Positions 1 to 6,556 of a stretch of 11,726 nucleotides of DNA are shown piece after piece; the first letter of the stretch is position 1, and each line of letters starts with the position of its first letter. The notes beneath the pieces are model-generated. The model ran no database searches, was not told the DNA's origin, and saw nothing but the letters and a program-made list of their open reading frames with translations. The position numbers and the translations under genes were made by a program. The stretch spans positions 1 to 11,726 of the forward strand of contig DASPFV010000119.1 of the NCBI GenBank assembly GCA_035620975.1. Direction: 5' to 3'. Origin of the DNA: DASPFV01 sp035620975 (GTDB lineage Bacteria; Acidobacteriota; Vicinamibacteria; Vicinamibacterales; 2-12-FULL-66-21).

Positions 1-1326
1 TTCTTTCGCTTTCCGACGCTGCACTATGGCCTGCCGCCGGCCGTCGTCGTCGGCGGCGTGCTGGTCAGCTTCACGGCCGCCGCGCTCGGCGCGCTGGCGG
101 CGGTGCGCCGCGCGATCGCGCTGCCGCCGGCCGAAGCCATGCGCCCCGAGCCGCCGGCGCGCTACCGGCGGACGTGGCTCGAGCGCGCCGGGCTGCAGCG
201 CTGGCTGTCCACGCCGGTGCGGATGATCCTGCGCAACATCGGGCGGCATCCCGTGCGCACGACCACGTCCGTCATCGGCATCGCCGCGTCGGTCGCCATG
301 CTGGTGCTCGGCACGTTCTTTCTCGACTCGATCGCCGTGCTCATGGATCTGCAGTTCTTCGTCATCCAGCGGCAGGACGTGACGGTCACGTTCGTCGAGC
401 CGGTCTCGGGGCGCGCGCTCCACGACGTCAGGCGGCTGCCCGGGGTGCTCTACGCCGAGCCGATGCGCGCGGTGCCGGTGCGCCTGCGCGCGGGCCAGCG
501 GTCACGGATCGAGTCGATCATCGGACTGGTGCCGAACCCGTCGCTCAACCGTGTGATCGACGTCCACGAGGGGCCGCTGCGCCTGCCGCCCGACGGCCTG
601 GTGCTCTCGCTCAGGCTGGCGGAGGTGCTCGGCGTGGACCGGGGCGATCAGGTGACCCTGGAGGTGCTCGACGGCCGGCGCCCCGTGCGGCAGGTGCGGG
701 TCGCCGCCATCGTCGAGGAGTACATGGGCACGTCGGCCTACATGGAGATCGAGGCGCTGATTCGGCTGGTGCGCGACGCGCCGACGCTCTCCGGGGCGTA
801 TCTAAAAATCGATCCGGCGCTGGAAGGCGCGCTGTACGAACGGCTGAAGGCGACGCCGGCGGTCGCGGGCGTCAGCCTCAAGCGATCGGCCATCGACAGC
901 TTCAACCGGACGGTCGGAGAGACGTTCTACGTCATGATCTTCTTCAACCTGCTGTTCTCGGGCGTGATCGCCTTCGGCGTCGTCTACAACGCGGCGCGGG
1001 TGTCACTCTCCGAACGGAGCCGCGAGCTGGCGAGCCTGCGCGTGCTCGGCTTCACGCGCGGCGAGATCTCGTTCATCCTGCTCGGCGAACTGGCGGGGGT
1101 GACGCTGCTGGCCATTCCCGTCGGCCTCGTGCTCGGGTACCTGTTCGCCGGACTGCTGGTTGCCGCCTTCAACACCGAGCTGTACCGCTTCCCGCTCGTG
1201 GTCAGCTCGCGCACCTTCGCTTACGCCGCGAGCGCCGTCCTGCTGGCGGCTGCGCTGTCGGGTCTGGCCGTCCGGCGCCGGCTCGATCATCTGGATCTCG
1301 TGGCGGTGCTGAAGACGAGGGAATAG
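1..1326 (+). CDS. ABC transporter permease, FtsX/MacB type, C-terminal part (5' truncated)
   Basis: Inner-membrane permease subunit of a MacB/LolC-like ABC exporter, which would couple cytoplasmic ATP hydrolysis to movement of a substrate outward or out of the membrane. The reading frame is open from base 1, so the true start lies left of the window; 441 residues are visible. Residues 14-36 form a membrane helix that closes a first FtsX domain, followed by the typical linker with PAEAMRP (43-49). A second module begins near residue 75 (MILRNIGRHPVRTTTS), with a membrane helix at about 88-108 and a periplasmic domain at about 120-300. Three final helices lie at about 308-335, 357-388 and 405-424. 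The motif ERSRELASLRVLGFTRGEI (338-356) is the cytoplasmic coupling signature of FtsX permeases. Two FtsX units in one chain imply a protein of about 800 residues. No ATPase is present in the window; it is expected upstream. The downstream HlyD gene fits as its adaptor. Confidence 0.9.
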   Translation, partial: FFRFPTLHYGLPPAVVVGGVLVSFTAAALGALAAVRRAIALPPAEAMRPEPPARYRRTWLERAGLQRWLSTPVRMILRNIGRHPVRTTTSVIGIAASVAMLVLGTFFLDSIAVLMDLQFFVIQRQDVTVTFVEPVSGRALHDVRRLPGVLYAEPMRAVPVRLRAGQRSRIESIIGLVPNPSLNRVIDVHEGPLRLPPDGLVLSLRLAEVLGVDRGDQVTLEVLDGRRPVRQVRVAAIVEEYMGTSAYMEIEALIRLVRDAPTLSGAYLKIDPALEGALYERLKATPAVAGVSLKRSAIDSFNRTVGETFYVMIFFNLLFSGVIAFGVVYNAARVSLSERSRELASLRVLGFTRGEISFILLGELAGVTLLAIPVGLVLGYLFAGLLVAAFNTELYRFPLVVSSRTFAYAASAVLLAAALSGLAVRRRLDHLDLVAVLKTRE

Positions 1327-1331
1327 AACGG

Positions 1332-1375
1332 GTGGCCTCTGCGGCCGGGATCTTCCGGCTGAAGCCGGAAGCCAC
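1332..1375 (-). repeat. REP-like hairpin, inverted copy
   Basis: Six bases after the permease stop codon, a 9-bp perfect stem with a 2-base loop (CTTCCGGCT-GA-AGCCGGAAG, 1352-1371) is flanked by GTGGC (1332-1336) and GCCAC (1371-1375). Read on the - strand it matches the two copies at 1441-1514, including the GTGG lead-in and the TTCA at the apex. A GC pair inside the stem is swapped on both arms, so pairing is kept. It may serve as a transcript end or mRNA-stability element for the permease, but no T-tract follows it. Confidence 0.7.
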
Positions 1376-1403
1376 ACGCCCAAGATGATTGGCGCCGAGC
1401 CGG

Positions 1404-1420
1404 GGGCGTGCTGCACGCCC
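1404..1420. repeat. Perfect 8-bp-arm palindrome in the gap before the adaptor gene
   Basis: GGGCGTGC-T-GCACGCCC is a perfect inverted repeat with a single central base. It sits between the inverted REP-like hairpin and the tandem pair. It could be a second repeat type, part of a composite repeat cluster, or a protein-binding palindrome. No promoter or T-tract is visible next to it. The rest of the 211-bp gap (1327-1537) holds only these repeats and no credible short gene. Confidence 0.5.
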
Positions 1421-1440
1421 GCGCGGGAGGGGTGGTTGAA

Positions 1441-1514
1441 GGCCCCGGATGCGAGTGGCTTCCGCCTTCAGGCGGAAGGCCCCGGATGCGAGTGGCTTCC
1501 GCCTTCAGGCGGAA
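1441..1514 (+). repeat. Tandem pair of 37-bp REP-like units
   Basis: Two identical 37-bp units lie head to tail at 1441-1477 and 1478-1514. Each starts GGCCCCGGATGCGAGTGG and carries a palindrome, CTTCCGCCT-TC-AGGCGGAAG, at 1459-1478 and 1496-1515. The last hairpin ends 22 bases before the ATG of the HlyD-like gene, so the unit occupies most of that gene's leader. The short size, palindromic core, intergenic position and both orientations in one gap resemble REP/BIME clusters. Whether the repeat is dispersed through the genome cannot be seen from here. Confidence 0.8.
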
Positions 1515-1537
1515 GGCGAGAGAGCTGACGAAAGACG

Positions 1538-2722
1538 ATGAGAAGACGTCTCCTGCCAATCGGGCTTGGCGTGCTGGCGCTCGCCGCGGTGATCGTCTGG
1601 GCCTTCATGCCTGCAGCCGTGCCGGCCGATTTCGCCGTCGTGGAACGTGGCCCGATGCAGGTCACCGAGGACGAGGAGGGGCGTACGCGCGTCCGCGATC
1701 GTTACGTGATCTCCGCGCCGGTGCCCGGACGCATGCAGCGGATCGAGCTGGACCCGGGCGATCCCGTCGTCGCCGGCAAGACGATCGTGGCGCGGTTCGA
1801 ACCCTCCGACCCGGCACTCCTCGACGTCCGCACGCGCACCGAGCTCGAGGCGCGCGTGCGCGCCGCGGAGTCGGCGCTCGGCGGGGCGACCGCGGACCGC
1901 GAGCGCGTCCGGGCCGATCTGGCGTTCGCGCAGTCCGAGGCAAAGCGCAGCCGCGAGCTGCTGGAGCAGCGGGTCATCTCCGCCCACGAGTTCGAGGCGG
2001 TGGAGCGCCAGCTCGAGACCCTGCAGCGCTCCCTGGAATCCGCCGAGTTTGCGGTGACCACGGCGCGGCACCAGCTCGAGGTCGCGCGGGCCAGCCTGCT
2101 CCAGTCCCGCCGCGGCAGCGCCGCGACCATCCCGCTGTCATCTCCCGTCGATGGCGTCGTCCTGCGCGTCTTCCAGGAGAGCGCAGCCGTAGTGCCGACC
2201 GGCCAGCCGCTGCTCGAGGTCGGCAGCCTCGACGACCTCGAGATCGTCGCGGACCTGCTGTCGAGCGCCGCCGTGCGCGTCGAGCCGGATCAGCCCGTGC
2301 TCATCGAGCAGTGGGGCGGGGATCGCCCGCTGCGCGGGCGCGTGCGGCGGGTCGAGCCGTCCGGCTTCACGAAGATCTCGGCGCTCGGCGTCGAGGAGCA
2401 GCGCGTGAACACGATCATCGACTTCGAGGGGCCTCGCGAGGCCTGGCGCAGCCTCGGCGACGGCTTCCGCGTGGAGGTCCGGATCATTGTCTGGGCCCGC
2501 GACGACGTCCTGAAGGTGCCGGCCAGCAGCCTGTTCCGCTACGAGGGGAAGACAGCCGTCTACAAGGTGGAGAACGGCCGCGCGTCCCGCCAGATCGTCG
2601 AGATCGGCCAGCGCAGCGGCATGGAGGCGGAGGTGCTCGGCGGGCTGCATGCCGGCGAGCAGGTGGTCGTCTATCCGAGCGATGCGATCGCGGACGGTGT
2701 GCAGGTGACGCCACGCTCGTGA
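1538..2722 (+). CDS. HlyD/MacA-type periplasmic adaptor (membrane fusion protein)
   Basis: A 394-residue adaptor that would bridge an inner-membrane exporter and an outer-membrane channel. An N-terminal basic stretch (MRRR) and one hydrophobic helix at about 5-25 anchor it in the inner membrane. The first lipoyl half is at about 58-90 (ISAPVPGRMQRIELDPGDPVVAGKTI). A long alpha-helical hairpin, rich in E, R, A and L, runs from about 97 to 195. The second lipoyl half follows at 198-230 (IPLSSPVDGVVLRVF), then a beta-barrel at about 233-318 and a membrane-proximal domain at 322-394. This order is canonical for the family, so it is probably complete. The ATG at 1538 is the only start that places the membrane helix at the N-terminus; its Shine-Dalgarno is weak (GAGAGAG, 1518-1524). 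It follows the FtsX permease, which suggests a MacAB- or DevBCA-like exporter rather than an RND pump, and it overlaps the next gene by 4 bp. Substrate unknown. Confidence 0.9.
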   Translation: MRRRLLPIGLGVLALAAVIVWAFMPAAVPADFAVVERGPMQVTEDEEGRTRVRDRYVISAPVPGRMQRIELDPGDPVVAGKTIVARFEPSDPALLDVRTRTELEARVRAAESALGGATADRERVRADLAFAQSEAKRSRELLEQRVISAHEFEAVERQLETLQRSLESAEFAVTTARHQLEVARASLLQSRRGSAATIPLSSPVDGVVLRVFQESAAVVPTGQPLLEVGSLDDLEIVADLLSSAAVRVEPDQPVLIEQWGGDRPLRGRVRRVEPSGFTKISALGVEEQRVNTIIDFEGPREAWRSLGDGFRVEVRIIVWARDDVLKVPASSLFRYEGKTAVYKVENGRASRQIVEIGQRSGMEAEVLGGLHAGEQVVVYPSDAIADGVQVTPRS

Positions 2723-3930
2723 CCCGACTCGATGCGGACGTCCTCGTCGTCGGCGCCGGGCCGGCCGGCAGTGCCGCCGCGCGCGTGCTCGCGGCCGCCG
2801 GTCTGCACGTCGTGCTGGTGGACCGGCACGCGTTCCCCCGCGACAAGATCTGCGGAGATGCGCTCATCCCCGATGCGCTGCAGGCGCTCGACGCGCTGGG
2901 CCTCCGCGAGCGCGTGCTGCGCGCCGCGCACGCCGTGCAGAGCGTGCGGGTGTATTCGCCCGAGAGCCGCTACGCCGCCATCCGCGGGGACTGCGCGTGT
3001 CTTCCCCGGACGGTCCTCGACGAGCTGCTCCGTCAATCAGCCGTGGCCGAGGGCGCCAGGTTCCTCGCGCCGCTGCGCGCCGTCTCGCCGATCGAGGTCG
3101 ACGGGGTGGTGAACGGCGCGCGGCTGGAGGATCCACGATCCCGATCCGGGATCGAGGTGCGCGCGCCGGCGACGATCCTCGCGACTGGCGCCGCGGCAGA
3201 CGTGCTCCGCCGTTTCGGGATGTGCCTGCGCGCCAGGCCGTCGGCCACGGCGGCGCGCTGCTACGTCCGCGTTCCGCCCGGCGTCGCCGCCGCACACGAC
3301 AACCTGGTGATTTCGTACGAATCGGTCATCTGCCCGGGATACGGCTGGATCTTCCCTGGACCGGACGGCACGTTCAACGTGGGCATCGGCTACGTCTACG
3401 ACGGCCCCTCGCCGACGGAACGAAATGTCCGGCGGCTGCTCGATCGCTTCCTGGCCGTCTTCCCGCCGGCTGCGGCCCTGATGCGGCACGCCCTCGACGT
3501 GACTCCGCTGAAGGGCGCCCCGCTGCGCACCGCGATGCGGGGGGCCCGGACCTCGCGGCCCGGCCTGTTCGTCGTGGGGGAGGCGGCCGGCCTGACGTAC
3601 TCGTTCACCGGAGAAGGCATCGGCAAGGCCCTGCAGAGCGGGATCCTGGCCGCCCGGATTCTCGTGGAGACCCGCGGGCGCACGCGCGAGCACCTCCAGC
3701 TCATGGCGGACGCCTTCACGCGGCGCCTGCACGCCGACTACGGCGCCCGCTTCCGCGCCTACGCCCGCCTCCAGAGCTGGATGGCCCACCCGGCCATTGC
3801 GAACCTCCTGGTCCGCCGCGCCAACCGCGGGCGCTACGTCCGTTCGCAGCTCGAAGCGCTGCTCAACGAGACCGGGCCCCCCGACGGGCTGCTGTCAACC
3901 GGCGGCATCATCCGCGCGCTTCTGACGTGA
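2719..3930 (+). CDS. FAD-dependent oxidoreductase, geranylgeranyl reductase family
   Basis: A 403-residue flavoprotein resembling the geranylgeranyl reductase group, whose members reduce isoprenoid double bonds or modify hydrophobic substrates. The FAD-binding Rossmann motif is VLVVGAGPAGSAAA (8-21), with acidic D35 ending the second strand. FPRDKICGD (39-47) is the family's conserved segment near the flavin. CPGYGWIFPG (205-214) matches the family's PxYxWxFP block. VVGEAAGL (285-292) with FTGEGIGKAL (296-305) is the second FAD contact; E288 replaces the commoner Asp. The C-terminal part (about 315-403) is helical. The GTG start at 2719 is chosen because the Rossmann strand begins five residues later and because GTGA overlaps the stop of the adaptor gene, implying translational coupling. 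The frame stays open far upstream inside the adaptor gene, but only by GC-rich shadowing. Substrate is not readable; lipid or polyketide tailoring is possible given the exporter next door. Confidence 0.87.
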   Translation: MTRLDADVLVVGAGPAGSAAARVLAAAGLHVVLVDRHAFPRDKICGDALIPDALQALDALGLRERVLRAAHAVQSVRVYSPESRYAAIRGDCACLPRTVLDELLRQSAVAEGARFLAPLRAVSPIEVDGVVNGARLEDPRSRSGIEVRAPATILATGAAADVLRRFGMCLRARPSATAARCYVRVPPGVAAAHDNLVISYESVICPGYGWIFPGPDGTFNVGIGYVYDGPSPTERNVRRLLDRFLAVFPPAAALMRHALDVTPLKGAPLRTAMRGARTSRPGLFVVGEAAGLTYSFTGEGIGKALQSGILAARILVETRGRTREHLQLMADAFTRRLHADYGARFRAYARLQSWMAHPAIANLLVRRANRGRYVRSQLEALLNETGPPDGLLSTGGIIRALLT

Positions 3931-3952
3931 TCGCGCCGCCGGACGTGCCAGA

Positions 3953-6553
3953 ATGTGGTCGGGCCCGCCCGGGATCGCAATCGTGCTTGGCGAAACCCTC
4001 GGCCACTACCGGATCGAAGCCCGCCTCGGTTCTGGCGGCATGGGTGTCGTCTACCGAGCCCGCGACGACCGCCTGCAGCGCACAGTGGCGATCAAGGTGG
4101 TGGGCGACGGCGGGGTCGGCGGCAGTGCCGAAGACCGCGGCCGGCTCCTCGAGGAAGCCCGCGCGGCGTCCAACCTCAACCATCCCAATATCTGCACGGT
4201 CTACGAGGTCGGCGAGGCGACCGGACGCGCCTTCATCGCGATGGAGTACGTGGACGGTCCACCGCTGTCGCAGAGCATCCCGACCGACGGGCTCCCGTTC
4301 GAGACAGTGGTGCGCCTGGGCATTCAGGTTGCCGCCGCGCTCGCGCACGCCCACAGCCGCGGCGTCATCCACCGCGATCTGAAAACCGCGAACATCGTCG
4401 TCCGGAGCGACGGGGGCGCCAAGGTGCTCGACTTCGGCCTGGCCCGGAGGATCGAGGTCGCCGGGAGCGAAGGACTGACGCAATCGGTGCGTGTCGGCAC
4501 GGGACCGCTGCTCGGAACGCTCTCGTACATCGCGCCCGAGGTCCTGCTGGGGCAGCTCGCCGATGCCCGCAGCGACATCTGGGCGCTCGGCGTCGTGCTG
4601 TATGAGGCGGCGACGGGCGCGCTGCCGTTCCGCGGCCGGAACGAGTTCGAGCTGACCGCCGCGATTCTCCGGGCGCCGCCCGAGCCGTTTCCCGCGCACG
4701 TGCCGCCGCTCCTCCGGACCGTGATTCAGCGCTCTCTCGCGAAGGAGCCGGCGCAGCGCTACCAGAGCGCAGCTGAGGTGCACGCGGCGCTCGAGGCCAT
4801 TCAGTCCGACGTTGTCATGCCGCTGCCGCGCGGGCGGGAATCGGGGCGGCGCAGGCCCTGGCTCGTGGCGGCCGCCGCCGCGACAGTGCTGCTGGCTGCG
4901 CTCGTCGTGTGGTGGATCGTGCGACCGCGCGCGGTGCCCTGGGAGCGGCTGGCTGCCGCGGGCAGTCTGACGCGGCTGTCCTCCTCCGACGAGCGCACCT
5001 ACGATCCCGACGTCTCGCCGGATGGCCGCATGCTCACGTACGTGGGGGAGAGCGCCGACGGACAGACCGATCTGTACGTGGCGCGGGTGGCTGGCGGCGC
5101 GCAGCTCAGGCTCACCGACGACGAGGCCCGCGAGGACACACCGCGCTTCGCGCCCGACGGCGAGCGGATCGCGTTCACCCGCCGCGGCGCGAAGGGCGCC
5201 GAGCCCGAGATCCGCGTCGTGCCTGCGCTCGGCGGCGACGTCCTCGCGTCGATCCCCGGCGGCGCGTACCCGGCCTGGTCGCCGGACGGCCGGCGACTCG
5301 CCTTCATGCGCCGCCGCGGCGACCGAACGGCCGTCGAGCTCGTAGTCGCCTCGCCGGACGGATCGGAGGCGCGCGCCGTGTTCGCCAGCGACAGCGTCTA
5401 CCCGTTCATCCGGAGCCCGGCCTGGTCACCGGACGGTCGCACGATCGCCTTCGTCAGGGGGACGGGCGGCATCGCGACCGAGATCTGGCTGATCGGAGCG
5501 GATGGCTCGTCGCTGCGCCGCGCCGTCAGCGATCCGCCGCCGGTGTTCGCTGACTCTCCGGCGTTCACGCCCGACGGCAGGGGATTCGTCTATGCCTCGA
5601 ACCGCGGAGGCGCGACGAACCTCTGGTTCGCTCCCCTGACGGGCGGTACGCCGGTGCGCCTCACGACGGGCGCCGGGCCCGACGAAGTGCCGAGCGTCGC
5701 GAGGAACGGGACGGTCGTCTTCCTCAATTCACGATGGCGAATCTCCCTCGAACTGCACGACCTGGCGGACGGCACGACGCGCACGCTCACGACCCACGCG
5801 CCGTTCCTCTGGGGACCCGCCTTCTCGCCGGATGGACGGGAGGTCGCGTTCAGCCGCGGCGAAGTGGACGGGATCTGGCACGTCTGGATCGCGGCGTCAT
5901 CGGACGGCGCGACCCGCCAGGTCACGTCCGGGGAGCAGGGCGAGATCTATCCCCGGTTCTCGGTCGACGGCCGTGCCTTGTTCTTTCACACCTGGAAAAC
6001 GCCCCGGCAGATCGGCACTGTCTCCCTGGCCGGCGGCCACCGCGCGATGCTCGACTTCAGCGGCACGACCGGCGAGGCGTTCGCGGACGTCTCTCCCGAC
6101 GGCCGATGGCTGGCGTTCACGAGCGTCGATCCCGACGCGGAGCATATCTACATCGGCACCGCGACCGGGGGCCCGGCGCGGCGACTGACCGCCTCGCCCG
6201 GCGCGGTGCCGAAATGGTCGCCGGACGGCAGCCGGATCGCCTTCGCCGCGAATCGCGGATACGCCGGCGGGATCTTCGTGATCGGTGCCGACGGCACGGG
6301 CGAGCGCCGGCTGACGGCCGAAGGCAGCTGGCCCGTGTGGCTGCCAGGAGGCGACGAGATCGGCTATCTGGCCTTCGGCGCGGCGGGCCAGGAGGTCCGC
6401 ATCGTGACCCTCGCGACCGGTGAATCGAGGACGCTGCCCTTGAAGGTCGTCGGCACGAACCATCCCTTCGCCATCTCGCCCGACGGCCGATCGCTCGCCA
6501 CCACGAACGGGGTGCACCTGTCGGACGAGATCTGGCTGCTCGAGCCGCAGTGA
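3953..6553 (+). CDS. Membrane serine/threonine protein kinase with PD40/TolB-type beta-propeller
   Basis: An 866-residue receptor-like kinase. The kinase domain (about 19-285) is complete: glycine loop GSGGMGVVY (27-35), lysine K48 in VAIK, helix-C glutamate at about E68, catalytic HRDLKTAN (140-147), DFG (160-162), APE (194-196), D208 of SDIWALG and R269. The activation loop carries T176, S178, T183 and T189 as possible phosphosites, and the HRD arginine marks an RD kinase. A basic stretch (294-301) precedes one membrane helix (about 303-323). The rest is an extracytoplasmic propeller with SPDG-like motifs near 355, 401, 443, 492, 539, 625, 671, 714, 756 and 842. It lies 22 bp after the flavoprotein gene and may share its transcript. 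The start is uncertain: GTG at 3983 gives VLGETLGHYRI, closer to the usual family N-terminus, with a GGGA eight bases upstream. The ligand is unknown. Confidence 0.92.
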   Translation: MWSGPPGIAIVLGETLGHYRIEARLGSGGMGVVYRARDDRLQRTVAIKVVGDGGVGGSAEDRGRLLEEARAASNLNHPNICTVYEVGEATGRAFIAMEYVDGPPLSQSIPTDGLPFETVVRLGIQVAAALAHAHSRGVIHRDLKTANIVVRSDGGAKVLDFGLARRIEVAGSEGLTQSVRVGTGPLLGTLSYIAPEVLLGQLADARSDIWALGVVLYEAATGALPFRGRNEFELTAAILRAPPEPFPAHVPPLLRTVIQRSLAKEPAQRYQSAAEVHAALEAIQSDVVMPLPRGRESGRRRPWLVAAAAATVLLAALVVWWIVRPRAVPWERLAAAGSLTRLSSSDERTYDPDVSPDGRMLTYVGESADGQTDLYVARVAGGAQLRLTDDEAREDTPRFAPDGERIAFTRRGAKGAEPEIRVVPALGGDVLASIPGGAYPAWSPDGRRLAFMRRRGDRTAVELVVASPDGSEARAVFASDSVYPFIRSPAWSPDGRTIAFVRGTGGIATEIWLIGADGSSLRRAVSDPPPVFADSPAFTPDGRGFVYASNRGGATNLWFAPLTGGTPVRLTTGAGPDEVPSVARNGTVVFLNSRWRISLELHDLADGTTRTLTTHAPFLWGPAFSPDGREVAFSRGEVDGIWHVWIAASSDGATRQVTSGEQGEIYPRFSVDGRALFFHTWKTPRQIGTVSLAGGHRAMLDFSGTTGEAFADVSPDGRWLAFTSVDPDAEHIYIGTATGGPARRLTASPGAVPKWSPDGSRIAFAANRGYAGGIFVIGADGTGERRLTAEGSWPVWLPGGDEIGYLAFGAAGQEVRIVTLATGESRTLPLKVVGTNHPFAISPDGRSLATTNGVHLSDEIWLLEPQ

Positions 6554-6556
6554 GCG

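Noticed and set aside
1408..2718. Long in-frame extension upstream of the flavoprotein, starting in the repeat region
   Set aside because: It runs through the adaptor gene in another frame with Arg/Pro/Gly-rich, low-complexity translation. The Rossmann fold starts right after GTG 2719, and the adaptor frame shows all family domains.
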